The notes beneath the pieces are model-generated. The model was not told where the DNA came from. It did no database searches and saw nothing but the letters and a program-made list of their open reading frames with translations. From Chondrosia reniformis (Eukaryota; Porifera; Demospongiae; Chondrillida; Chondrillidae), in assembly GCA_947172415.1 (NCBI GenBank), contig OX359197.1:5085673-5149672 (forward strand): a stretch of DNA of 64,000 nt. Reading direction: 5' to 3'. Shown here one piece after another: positions 51,766-63,986 of this stretch. Position 1 is the first letter of the stretch, and every line of letters starts with the position of its first letter. The translations under genes were made by a program, and so were the position numbers.

Positions 51766-52199
51766 GATTATCTAAAAGAGGAGAGAATTAAAAGACTGTT
51801 TTAGAACAGTAGAAACTCAACTTCAAATACATTAAATGATTTCTAAATGTTTGCTGTTTCGTATTTTCTACAGAAAACAGTTAAAGATCAATCAAAATAC
51901 ATTTTTGCAAGATTCTTGTAGAGAGATAGATTGAATTGCTAGTTGGTAGACCACTTAGGGTCTAAAATGGTCTATTCTAGTTCGAATTTAATTGATCGCT
52001 CCCTACGGTAACGTACACACTCACCTTAAGAGTCACGTCTGATTGGATCCACTATGCGAGGATATGCTTTTCTGTTGTTAGGAAGGCGTATCCCAATGGG
52101 CGGAGGCGCACCCGAGTATAATAGATCCAAAGGACGTCACGTGACATTATATGGCTGCTGACGCGTTTGCTACTAGTGCGTTTGCTCCTGCTTTGCAGC
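51766..52199. promoter_or_regulatory. Bidirectional promoter region, filamin and TBC1D32
   Basis: Divergent spacer of 434 bp. On the TBC1D32 side it has an ATTGG (inverted CCAAT) at about 52039, a CCCAATGGGCGG CCAAT/GC-box pair near 52093, and the palindrome GTCACGTGAC at 52136-52145 overlapping a GACGTCAC CRE-like site. No TATA box. An upstream ATG at 52151 opens a short out-of-frame ORF overlapping the chosen start. Confidence 0.65.
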
Positions 52200-55100
52200 A
52201 TGAGCCAGGACGACCAACAAACCATTTTAATTGGAGCAATTCATCAACTTCTTAGAAAACTAGAAGCAAACTGTCGTGGTTCCAGTAAAGAAACGGTAGC
52301 CAACGTTTTGGCTCATTTGGAAACCACGGATGCTGATTTTAACAGGTAATTATAGTTGATACGCATATAGGTTCAACTGTCGTATGTGAGTATATCCTTT
52401 TATGAGATTGTATGAATATTACGGCGTTGCAGTTATTGAATAGTCCATGAATAATATAAACAACAATATACACAATTTTCCTAAACGCATATTTAACATA
52501 CATTTAAGAATGCTTAGAATTGGCTACCTTTTTAGAGGTCTTACTTAGGGAAAATTTGAGGATACAGTTACCAGCCTTCTTCCTTATCTCCAATGGGCCA
52601 TGTATGCCTAAGTTCATGTACTCCATTATATGTGTGTTATATTATGATTGTCTTTAGCTATAGTTTTGTGAAAATCCTTCGAAGTCGCATTGATGTTGCC
52701 ATAGGAGAAGTGGTTGACTCTAAATTAGAATCCATGGTCCTGAAGGGTGATGGTCATGATGTAGTTCCGAAGCTGATGGATGATGTCTTGTCCTCCCAGA
52801 AGTACCTGGAGCTGTACGACTCCATATTGACAGATCTGAAGGCGGCTGTGGATAGCATTGTGAGCTTCAGTATTAATTAATTATAGTACATTTCACAAAT
52901 TCTTTATGATATTTTGTGGATAACTTTTACACCTAATAGACACTCAAGGAAATCTGTAATGGAATACATCAAATTTAGTTGGAATAACATATAGAGCTTG
53001 TGACATGTACCGTAATAGTCTATTACGTAATGGTGTGGACAGGATTGTACTATGGGAGTTTTAGAGACTTAGTTGTGTCAATTTTTGATTAATTGGTATA
53101 TAGCAGGCCGCTGAACAATAGCTTTTGTTGTAATACCTACGTACATACATTAGAGTTGATTGAGTGTAATTGAAGATTATTGTTGGTATTGAGTTTACGT
53201 GAAAGGTCTCCCAAAAGCACTTGACCGAATCGCAGGTCTTATACATCTATACAATTTGGCCGTCTCTCTTGCTTATCGTATGACTACACTTTACTGTATT
53301 GGTTATGCCAGATCTCTCACTGCACAAGTTTGACAACCTTGGTGATTTGTAGGTACATTTAGTGTTATTCTGCTTCCCTTCCTCATGCAGTTGAATCAAG
53401 AAGTGGATACCATATTCACCAGAACTCCGACACACTCCGCTAGCATGCAGTACAAGAAAAACAATCACCGCCTACCATACACTGTCTCTTCTACATCATC
53501 CTCAGGAACTCACTTTCTCAACCTTGATGACAGCCTGGCGTCCGGTTAGTACTGCTGTATTTAGGAGGTACATATGCACATACTTGATAGATAAGTTTAT
53601 TGAGAGCTACCTGCAACTATTGCTGATGAAGACCTACGGGTCAAAATGTTCAATCTACAACTCAATTTTCATTGCAGATAGCTCCAATAAACTTATCTAT
53701 CATAATGAATGCATCTAAAATTACCCCCTATCACTTAATGTATGTATGTATTTATGCACCATTGCTATGACTAATGCTAGTGGTAGATGATAGGGATTTC
53801 TTCTATCTACACCAAACATATCTTTGAGATGGATCATCTTTAGTCTTTAAGCGTGTAGAGATGCGGTTGGTTGTTGTAGGTATTCAGACATTTTGACCCT
53901 GGGGGTCTTCTTCAGTGACTGAAGACTAGGGTCAAAACGTCCAAATCCTAAAAGAACCAACTGCATCTCTAGATGCTCAAAAGACTAAAAGATGAACCAT
54001 CTCAATAGTTATGGTAGTGTATTAATTCTGCATGTTATACATTTCCTACCTGTCTGCTGCTACTGTAGTATATAACATATAGTGTAGTGTATTGTACAGT
54101 GTATGAACACAATTATGTATGCATTCTAGATATAGTGAACCTCAGCAACAGTCTTATTCCATAAATTGAACATTTCCATCCAGAGGTCTTCACATTAATA
54201 TAAATTGTATCTGAAGCTATTGCTAGGTTACCTAATACAAGCATCCCATATCATTCCATAATTACTTATATATGTTGTTGCTATAAGAATAAAGGATTGC
54301 ATAGTTATGAAGACTGAGGCACACATGGTTGACGTTAGCCTTGTCTCCTGAACTTATTGTGTAGGGTTTTCCTCTCACTTCAACCAGACTGGGTTGCTCT
54401 TCCTGACACCAGACCAACTGGAGGCTATCCTCAGAGGAATGGAACACACTGACAGTATCGAAGTACATATTAATATAATCTAACAAACGATTTTTCCAGG
54501 TCTTTTGACCCCCACTTGCCTAGGAGTCCTCAGGAGCAGTTATTACGTATACTGTAGCCTTAGCTGCTAGCTAGCGAGCGTGAACAATATCTTGGAGCTG
54601 CACACAGGCCTATTTTCAACATGTTACATCTAAGTACTTTAGATAGTAGCTACGTAATTGTGATAAGATTGTTTTATATACGTATGTCTCCTTTTGGTCT
54701 TACATGCCTTTGGCCAGACCTGACCCATCTGTCCAGACCTGACCCATCTGTCCCGTCCTCTCTGGCCTCTCTTGTCCTGCAACGACTTATGTGGGATGTC
54801 TTACTTTTACATTTTTAGACCAAAATGGAGAGCTTAAAGCAGCTACTACATTTTCCTCCTGGAGACGCACTCTCCAAGGACTGTTGGCCAAGACTGAAGA
54901 GGGTTCTCCTGTCAACACTGGCAGACACCAGACTTGATCTATCAGTAAGACATGGTAGTAGTCACTGTAGCATAGTCCTGTATAGTGGATCCTCCCCATG
55001 GCAGCCCACCTAACGGAAACCTATAGACCCTCCAACAAACGTACAGACAGCTTCCAGGGCTGCCTTGAGGGGGGGCATTTGTCCACCCCTAGGATTGATT

Positions 55101-58100
55101 CCCCCCCCCCCCCCAAACTTTTGGGAAGTTAATATAAACTGTTCGACACCCTCATACCATTGTTCCCCTTTGCCCTCCCCCCAGCCCCAAGTTCTGCATG
55201 CAGCCCTGGCCTCCATTAAGTGTTACCATAGTAACACAGGGTATTGGTGACAGAGGTTCCACTGATTGTTCTGATGTTCCATAAACTGTGATCCTTTTTT
55301 GCTCTTACTAACTCACGTACGTATATGGTCTTAAAGGTTAAATTTATATTATTACAGTTACTGTATCTTTATATTATTACAGGTATTAGCTTTGAAGTTT
55401 CTGGCCAAAATGTTATCTGAGGCAACTAGTCAGAATGCTAAAGAAGGATTCACCATTCTAAGTCAGTTTTGATAACAGCAGTTTTAAAGCATACATTGCT
55501 GCATTCTTGACTATGTAGGGAATGCATATGTGTCTGTGAATTGTGGTAGGCTTGCGTTAGGAAAGTGTATTGTTCAGAGTAGAGAAGTGTCATGAATTCA
55601 GACTGCAGTATTTATGCGGAGGAAATCAGTTTTGATTTTCCTATTGTGCATCATAACTGCATCTGATATACGTAGTAGGGTTTATTGTGCATCATAACTG
55701 TATCTGATATACGTAGTAGGGTTTATTGTGCAACATTTATTTTATTAGTTGATCATCTTGTGGATTATTATAAGTCATGTGACACCTTTCCAGTTGCCAT
55801 GGTGACTGGAATAGACCTTCAAGATGAAGAATGTGCAGCTATTTTAAAACGAGTTAGTTCAACACTTGCACTGTGTACAATACACAGGTATGTACATATA
55901 TACACTGTACATATGTATATGCATATATACGTACTGTACATAGTATGTACGTATATACGTACGTACTATATATGCTCCACAGATGTGTTCCCATACATTG
56001 AACAGTACATACTACATTATACCTTATACCCATGAAAACTCTAATATACAGTACATGTACAGTTCAGGCTTGTAAATGTATCCTGATTTACCTTTCTCTC
56101 CTTTAGTTTCGTCTTGTTAGGGAATTCTCCACTCTCATACCCAACTACTGGTTGAGGTGCAGTTCAAGGTACGTACGTGTGTACTACATGCAGTGGTTCT
56201 TCTCTCTGCCTACAAGTGAGAGAAGATGTCATTGTGTTTAAGCGCACAGATCTGACCCAACTGAACAACAATAATGTAATTTGTGGCAATTCTTGCATAC
56301 AGTTCACTACAAGTGTGTTCAGTGATGTGTTTGTAATGTAATATAACTGCCTAACCAGTACGACTGTTAACCATACCTATTACATGTTAACAACATTACA
56401 TGTTATGTTTTTACATGTCATGTTCTTATACGTACGTAGTACATTCTATGAATGTAACTGCCTAGCCCAGATCATCATTAAGCAATATTTAGCTAGCTAC
56501 AACACACCAAGTATCTTGTCTGTAATTGTAACCATTATATCATATACGTACGTATAGCTAGGGTTTCTATAAAGGGGGGGGGGCATTTGTCCCCATTGGA
56601 AGTTAAATTGCCAAATTTAATGGCCCGCTATTATTGAACTACGTAGGTTACCCATCCGAAGTTTACTATATTATGCTCTGATCCCTCCTGTGATATTTTC
56701 TAAATAAACGCTATACATACATACGTAGCTCATCGGGTTCATGCTGAGTTTCACCTATTTCTAGTTTGATGGAGCTTATGATCAGTAGAGTGATGTTCCT
56801 CCTCAGCGAGCCCTCCTCCGCCTCCCCCAGCACCACCCCCGTTGTGACCCCGCTGCACTTCTTTGCACTTCTGGACCCAACTGCAGTGTGGTTTAGAAAG
56901 TGGATGGTAAGCAAGTTCTACACTGCATACTATTAAATGGTAAGCAAGCTCTACACTGCACACTATTAAATGGTAAGCTAGCTCTACACTGCACACTATT
57001 AAATGGTAAGCAAGTTCTACACTGCACACTATTAAATGGTAGCTAGCTCTACACTGCACACTATTAAATGGTAAGCAAGCTCTACACTGCACACTATTAA
57101 ATGGTAAGCTAGCTCTACACTGCACACTATTAAATAGTAAGCTAGCTCTACACTGCTCACTATTAAATAGTAAGCAAGCTCTACACTGCACACTATTAAG
57201 CTAGCTCTACACTGCATACTATCAAATGTAGACTGAACTGTACTGGCATCTATTGTATGGACAGTATTGTATTGTAACTGTATACCAAAATCTATGAATA
57301 TAATTTATTTCACTATTATACTACTGTACAGTGGGAAATGTCAAGGGTAATAAAGTTGTTATTTTCTATCTCAAAATTGTATCACATATAATAATAATAT
57401 TATATAACACACAGTATATACGTATGTAAGTCTACTATGAACCATATGTCATTTAACTGTTAGTACTGTAGTCTGCTAATGTATTGTATTGCAGCCTCAC
57501 TAGCCTATTGAACTGTTTCTTCTTACATACGTACGTAAGTGTCTCATATGAACACGTATGCAATGAATCTATTTCCAAGGTGTTTTTATCAGAAAACCTT
57601 TCTCAACTGGTACAAAAGTAGTTTAGTCAGATTTGTACCCTTTGAGAAAGGTCCATTTGTATTCACAATCCCATTTCATGTGTTGTGTAACTGCAGCATG
57701 GACACTACAGCCGATCTGAAGTACTGTTGTACCTGAAGAATCATCCTAAAGTTGTGAGTGACTTGTATGAACTCTACCTGCTCACCCTTTATCCATCCAT
57801 CTTTCCCACCCTACCCATAACCCACCCTACCCATAACCCACCCTACCCATAACCCACCCTACCCCTAACCCACCCTACCCATAACCCACCCTACCCCTAC
57901 CCCACCCTACCCCTACCCCACCCTACCCCTACCCCACCCTACCCCTAACCCACCCTACCCATAACCCACCCTACCCATAACCCACCCTACCCCTAACCCA
58001 CCCTACCCCTACCCCACCCTACCCCTAACCCACCCTACCCATAACCCACCCTACCCCTAACCCACCCTACCCATAACCCACCCTACCCATAACCCACCCT

Positions 58101-61100
58101 ACCCCTAACCCACCCTACCCATAACCCACCCTACCCATAACCCACCCAACCCCAGTATTGTAACAAACAATCAATAGAGTAGCATATATAATGTAGCTAA
58201 GTATATGGATATGCATTTTTATATAAGCAAAATCAGTTAGATGTACAGTAAATGGGATTCAAACTCTGTTTTGAGTTCCATCCATCTTTCCCGCCCTGTC
58301 CATGTCAGATTTTCCCTCCCTCTCCCCAGCTGGAGGAGTGTGTCAGATCTGTCGTGACATTTGATGATTTCATCAAATCTTGTGCTTCTCAACAGCCGAG
58401 GAGAAAAGGGAACAGTGGATCACATTATTCAGAAGAGGAAATCACTTTTGCACTCTTTGTTCACTCCCTCTCCGTGATTGAAAGGGTTTTACTCTACAGA
58501 GATGGTTGGAAAGTATTTCCAGTATCAGTGGAAGGACTTAATGGTTTGTTTTTGTGTAAATATGTATATAGTACATAGACACCCCCTCCCCCTCCCCCTC
58601 CTCCTCCTTCCCCCTCCTCTCCCTCCTCCTCCTTCCCCCTCCTCTCCCTCCTCCTCCTCCTCCTCCTGCCTTCCTCCTCCTTCTCCAACTCCCCCTCCCC
58701 CTCCTCCCCCTCCTCCCCCTCCTCCCCCTCCTCCCCCCTCCTCCTGCCTTCCTCCTCCTTCTCCTCCTCCCCCTCCTCTATTCCTCTTCCATTATTTTTG
58801 TAGGTGCTGTGAAGCCTTCTGATCTTCTGGTGCACCTGATTCACCTTGTTTTCACCTCTCATTTTCAACTCTCCTCTCAAACTCTCCGCTCACTGGCCCA
58901 CCCTCACAGACTAATTTTCAACCTGTTTGGAGAACTAGCCTTATCCTCTGCAGCTTGTAAATCAATAATTTGTCAGGTACACTATACCTCTATACAAACA
59001 GTACGTATATGTGATTATTTGTGGGTGAGTAATGTCCCTACCTATATATATATTATATTTGTTGATTTCTAGTACGATTCATGAAACTGATGAACCATAT
59101 TCATGAGTACATGATTCCCAAATATTTTGTAGGAGACTGTTATTGAAGCTCTTATTCATCCACTTAAAGCATATCTATCACAGAATGTGGTATGTACTTG
59201 TCAGATGTGATATGCAATAACTGTCGATTGTACATGTAATATAGCAGTTTCTTTATCGTTAATCTTTGGCTTGTCTTTGGAGGGGTGGGCAGTCAGACTA
59301 ATGTATGAAAAATCTAATACACCATTTTCCTACATGCTATATGCCTATTCTGTAAAGAGCCTATAGGGGAACTAAACCTGAAGAGAGCTTTGGATGAAGA
59401 TACAGGAGTCTTTTCTTCCTTCTTTTCCCTTCTTTCATCTTCTTCTCCACTGGGTCAGACAGCAGTTTCTGGGAATTCCACCCTTCATCAGTGATCCTGG
59501 GAGTCTTTTCTTTTTCTTTATCTTGATCTTCTGTGAATCCTTGATATGTATGTATAAATGAATGTACATACATATATATGGATGTATAAATGGATGTATG
59601 TATGTAATTACTCTTACTATGTGTATCCATTCTAGTTTTCTGTTACATGTAGCCCACTTGGAAAACAGATGCTAATAAACTTGTGTTTGTGGCAGATATC
59701 TTAGCATTAATTGCTTCTCAAGAAAATGGCCGACACTTTCTTTTGTATGGCAATGATGGCAGGATAGGGAATATTAATCAGTACGTAGGTCCTTTCATCA
59801 TGTTTGTTAAAACTATTTATCAATCCGTCTATCCATCCATCCATCCATCCTCCATCTATCCATCCATCCTCCATCCATCCATCCATCCTCCATCTATCCA
59901 TCCATCCTCCATCCATCCATCCATCCATCCATCCATCCATCCATCCATCCATCCATCCATCCATCCATCCATCCATCCATCCATCCATCCTCCAGCCATC
60001 CTTCCATCCATCCATCCATCCATCCATCCATCCTCCATCCATCCATCCATCCATCCATCCATCCATCCATCCATCCTTCATCCATCCATCCTCCATCCAT
60101 CCATTCATCCACATTATCTACCCCATTCACTTGCAGTGCTGCAGGAGCGCATACAATAGCTCAATTTACTGTGTGTGCTCTACAAGACTCGCTGACACCC
60201 TCAATGCCTAAAGGAATCACGGAAGCATTCCTCTTTGTCTGCAGACAGCTCTACAACACTTGTGAAGGACTCTTCACATTGAAGGAGTACACTCTACACA
60301 AGTATATCGCTTCAGCATGGAATAAGGTACAAAAGTCACTAGTACGTATGTGGCTATATGAAGAATAGGCTTATTAGTAGAACAACCTATGTATTTGGTG
60401 GACTATCACTTAAGATGTTACTCCAACCAGTCAAATAAAGTCTTTATTCATTTGACTGATTTGGCATATATTCTAGTGATTACTTAGAGCCAATACGTAT
60501 GTGGGTTTGTGTAATAGATGTGTTTTACATGTTTTGAAGTTACTGAGATTTTGGTAACAATCAAATCTTATAGAAATCTACCAAAAGAATTAATGAAGAA
60601 TCTCTTTTGGATAACATGCTCAACTTTGCTGCTACACCAAGGGTACGTATGTACTGTATTAATTACTTCCTGTACTGCAACCATGCTCCACTTCCTGTAC
60701 TGCACTCCTGCTCCACTTCCTGTACTTCACTCATGCTCCACTTCCTGTACTGCACCCCTGCACTACCTGTACTTCACTCCTGCTCCACTTCCTGTACTGC
60801 AACCCTGCGTCCACTTAGGGAGTGCTACTGCTCCACCAAACGGGAGGACTGCTGGACTGTGTTGACTACATGTTACTGAGGTACAAGATGAAGCTGCAAG
60901 TCTCCAAGTGTCAAAAGTTTGGCTACGGGTGCATGGTCACCCAGATAGCCTCCACTGCAGTCGGGATGAAAGCCTTATTAGACTCTGGTTAGTCCCTCTG
61001 GCTGAGTGGAGACAAGACTTATGCATTTCATCTCATGAAGATTATAATCATAGAAGATGTCTTCTCGCTTATTGTTCATGATTTAACTTTGTAGGTATAT

Positions 61101-63986
61101 GTACGTACTTTCTGTGTAAAGGAATTTATAGAGTAACTCAACCCCCTGTTTAACGTTAGAAGGTTTTTGACTTTATTTGTTTTCTCTATTCTTGTTTTTG
61201 TAGGGTTTGTGGCAATGTTCCTGGACAATATTTGGAGTGTTCTTGAGGAAGGGGACGACGAGAGGTTGCTAATGGCATCACATGGACCCCTGGACCCCAC
61301 AGACAGGGTGGTTCACAAGGTACGTACGTAGGTATCTCTAGTGATAGGTACGTATGTACTTTACCTCTCTATTATACAGTACAATGTGTTATGACATACG
61401 TAAGTTCTGTAGCATTAGGTGTAGAAGGTTATAGCCTCAGGATATACACATACTCATCAAATTGTTCACAGTTGTACCAGTGGAGAGCAAAAGGCCTATA
61501 GGGAACTAAACCTAGTGAGAGCTATGGATGAGGATACAAGAGTTTTCTTCTTCTTCTTCTCTTCTTCTAAAGTAGATGTACGTATATGTCTAAGTACATG
61601 TGACATGTTAAAAAATGGTGTGTTAGATTATTCATGTAAATTATTAACAAAATTTCTCAAAATTGTTGGAATAGTGTTGCTTCACTTTGCATTTAAGATA
61701 TGCAATCACTGAGTGTTCTATTAATAGGTGTAGTTGGATACAGTCTGGCCTATGTATTATTTCTATATAAAGTCTTGTTAGCAATTTTCTGTCACTTTAA
61801 CTGTCTGCTCTGCCACCTCTGCAGGCACTCATTAATTTATTAAACGTCTTGTCATCCTTTCCTGCTGTGGCTGAGCTTGTGAGCACTTGTGCAGAGGAGG
61901 GTGGCTCAGACTGCCGCGTCCTACAGCAGCTGCTAGATCTGTTGCTATGGAACAGGAAGGAGGACACAAGGGAGCTGATTCATCCAGATTACACTCACCT
62001 CTGTGGTCTAAGGTAGGTAGGATCCTCCAATGACGGCAACTGTTAATTACAAACCCTAATTGTAAGTGTGTCCCTAATGGTGGAGAGCTCTCCAATCCTT
62101 TCTCATATAGGGTACTGAACATACTGGTAGCATCTCTTGACACGTTTCTGCTACTGGAAACTCAGTACAACCTGACAGGTATCTTACTTGACCTTCAAGA
62201 GGACAACCGAATCAATTCTAGGTACGTACATTCATGCACTGCTAGAATACTATATAGTAAGGTGGTGTATACTAGGAGTACAGTATAAGCATGAAAGATG
62301 TTCAGATCACATAAAAGGGTAGAGGGTTGTTTGGGGACTGTGTATTTCAAACTTGAACTTTGCCTTTTAATCAGAAGTATATTGGTGGAAGACCACACTC
62401 GACAGACCACTCAAAGTGTGGTTATTGACCATTTGTCTTCATATACGTAATAATGAGAGCCTATATGTACTTCTAAATGCTCAAGTGATTCATACATTGG
62501 TAATTATCTGTCTAACACTCCCATCTAAACCACTACACTGCAATTACTTATATTGTACATCATGTCATTTCCATCTGTGCCTTAGTTTCTCTTTACTGAC
62601 ATTAGGGATTTCATAATTGATGCTCACTCAGTATTGCAAAACCGAATACTCGTTTCTGTTTACTGCCCTGGTGGTCCTAATGAAAGGAATCTCCCCATCA
62701 TCAACAATATTGACCAGCACTCACTCTATCTCTTCTCCAAATATCCACCTCCAAAGACATACTGGAGAGGCAAGGCAATCTCTAGTGGTGCTAGAGAAGG
62801 TAGGTCTGCTAACACTAAGGTTGACACTTATACACACAAGTGTAATGTATGTAGTTAATACCTGTAGATATTACTGGAAGATATTACGCCAAACCAGCCA
62901 AGTGACTGAAGTCTAATCTTGGTTGGGGGACTGAAGTCCTATTAAAAAGTCCAGATTGGGAGGCGATCACTGGTTGCCATTTTTAATAGGACTTCGTTCC
63001 CCCAGCCAAGATTAGACTTCTGTCACTTGGCTGGTTTGGTGTAATATCTTCCAGTGAATATTTTTGCTTATCATCCCACGGCTCAGTGCAATTAACTCCC
63101 CTTTTCATGTAGATATTACGTACATACTTACAGTTAATTATCAATTTTTCAAGTTACCATATGTGACATCACTAATAGAAATATATACATAAATGATTAA
63201 GAAAAAAGGATAAGGAAAGTAGAATAGTCACCCTACGTATACAATAGAGTATTAATTCTCGCATTATAACTAGACAAATGTACATATACATTATGTAAGA
63301 TTAGTAGATAACCAATGCAACTCAGGGCTTTATGCAGAATAAAATTTAAGGGGGCAATGGTATTAACTTCCAAAAGTCTAGGAGTGACAAAATTAATCCT
63401 AGGGGGGGCAAATGTCCCTCCTGCCCCTCCTTCCCCTCCCGCCCCTCCCGCTCCTCCCGCCCCTCCCGCTCCTCCCGCCCCTCCCGCCCCTCCCGCCCCT
63501 CCCGCCCCTCCCGCCCCTCCCGCCCCTCCCGCCCCTCCCGCCCCTCCCGCCCCTCCCGCCCCTCCCGCCCCTCCCGCCCCTCCCGCCCCTCCCGCCCCTC
63601 CCGCCCCTCCCGCCCCTCCCGCCCCTCCCGCCCCTCCCGCTCCTCCTGCCCCTCCTGCCCCTCCTGCCCCTCCTGCCCCTCCTGCCCCCCTAGTCAATGC
63701 AGTCCTACAACTAAGTAGTATTTTCTGACATATTTCTCTTCTCTGTTGCCAGTAGTATGGGAATATATTCATGTATGTAAATGTACGTATGTAAACTGAT
63801 ATACTTATGTCTAGCCCATCTATAGCCATACTTTATGCAGCCTTCTTCCTGTAATAGCTGCACAACTGAAACAGTTTATTGGCAAGCATTTACCAGAGAG
63901 CCCAAAGGATTGTGAATCATGGCTACAGAATTGTAAATCTATATTTATCGCTGCTTTGAAAGCTAAGCAAAGTATTTCAACATCAT
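52200..63986 (+). CDS. TBC1D32: TBC1D32 (Broad-minded/BROMI) homologue, at least 22 exons, 3' end outside window
   Basis: A ciliary protein that acts in cilium assembly and Hedgehog signalling. Exons read: 52200-52345, 52658-52859, 53391-53544, 54365-54462, 54819-54944, 55383-55461, 55749-55852, 56107-56168, 56765-56906, 57697-57753, 58330-58543, 58804-58976, 59133-59189, 59636-59780, 60137-60326, 60574-60642, 60819-60987, 61204-61319, 61825-62012, 62111-62221, 62606-62799 and about 63816-63986. Diagnostic segments: [20 protein letters not shown] near the start, [59 protein letters not shown] and [13 protein letters not shown]. Phases agree except at exon 14 (see findings) and between the last two exons, where a small exon or alternative donor is needed. 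No TBC domain is reached. Confidence 0.88.
55054..55209. mobile_element. Small inverted-repeat element in TBC1D32 intron 5
   Basis: Ends CCAGGGCTGCC and GCAGCCCTGG form short inverted repeats around 135 bp that contain a GGGGGGGCATTTGTCC motif and a C-run. The same GGGGGGGCAAATGTCC motif, with AACTTCCAAAAGT nearby, recurs at 56571-56620 and 63350-63420, suggesting a family of small elements. Confidence 0.5.
56907..57235 (+). repeat. 33-bp minisatellite that repeats the 5' splice site of intron 9
   Basis: About ten units, most reading ATGGTAAGCAAGCTCTACAC followed by TGCACACTATTAA. The array starts at the exon 9/intron 9 junction itself (ATG|GTAAGC), so most units reproduce a donor-like ATG|GTAAGC. 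Units differ by GCAAG or GCTAG and small deletions. Confidence 0.93.
57789..58148. repeat. C-rich telomere-like minisatellite in TBC1D32 intron 10
   Basis: About 21 units of 17 bp, CCCACCCTACCCATAAC with variants CCCTAAC and CCCTACC. The minus strand therefore has regularly spaced GGG runs with quadruplex potential. It fills most of the 576-bp intron. Confidence 0.95.
58583..58790. repeat. (CCT/CCCCT)n pyrimidine tract in TBC1D32 intron 11
   Basis: About 200 bp of CTCCTCCTCC and CCCCTCCTCC with a duplicated CTGCCTTCCTCCTCCTTCTC block. It lies before the exon 12 acceptor, so it may serve as an oversized polypyrimidine tract. The proline-rich and glutamate-rich frames here are repeat artefacts. 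Confidence 0.95.
59304..59545 (-). repeat. Dispersed repeat R1, copy 5 (TBC1D32 intron 13)
   Basis: Near-full-length R1 copy. The minus-strand frame is open, with substitutions ([21 protein letters not shown]) relative to the other copies. Confidence 0.85.
59823..60108. repeat. (ATCC)n microsatellite with CTCC interruptions (TBC1D32 intron 14)
   Basis: About 70 tetranucleotide units with periodic TCCTCC interruptions. It starts about 40 bp after the exon 14 donor and ends shortly before the exon 15 acceptor. The HPSI and MDGW frames are artefacts. Confidence 0.97.
60660..60812. repeat. 25-bp minisatellite in TBC1D32 intron 16
   Basis: Six units of CTCCACTTCCTGTACTGCAC followed by CCCTG or TCATG. 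It occupies nearly the whole 176-bp intron right up to the exon 17 acceptor. Confidence 0.92.
61482..61565 (-). repeat. R1 fragment (TBC1D32 intron 18)
   Basis: Only the central part of R1 remains, from AAGGCCTATAGGGAACTAAA through the TTCTTCTTC run. Confidence 0.65.
62873..63055. mobile_element. Fold-back element with 76-bp arms (TBC1D32 intron 21)
   Basis: The left arm 62873-62948 and right arm 62980-63055 are reverse complements with only a few mismatches, around a loop of about 31 bp. Ends are ACTGGAAGATATTAC and its complement. Flanks share ATATT, a possible target duplication. It has no coding capacity; it is a young fold-back MITE. Confidence 0.88.
63412..63690. repeat. 9-bp GC-rich minisatellite (CCGCCCCTC)n in TBC1D32 intron 21
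   Basis: About 30 units of CCGCCCCTC or CTGCCCCTC in an otherwise AT-rich intron. It directly follows a GGGGGGGCAAATGTCC motif of the small element family seen at 55054. The long glycine/alanine and proline/alanine frames are artefacts. Confidence 0.95.

Noticed and set aside
56751-57217. Minus-strand frames made of repeated [11 protein letters not shown]-type units
   Set aside because: They read the 33-bp minisatellite backwards; the true exon here (56765-56906) is on the plus strand.
57789-58148. Possible CRISPR-like array
   Set aside because: The units are contiguous 17-mers without unique spacers and lie in an animal intron.
58478-58880. Proline-rich and glutamate-rich frames
   Set aside because: CCT/CCCCT tract in intron 11; no independent start or domain.
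59707-60211. HPSI- and MDGW-repeat frames over 130 codons
   Set aside because: Artefacts of an ATCC microsatellite within TBC1D32 intron 14.
63233-63829. Long glycine/alanine and proline/alanine reading frames
   Set aside because: They are translations of the 9-bp CCGCCCCTC minisatellite in a TBC1D32 intron, open in several frames and on both strands.
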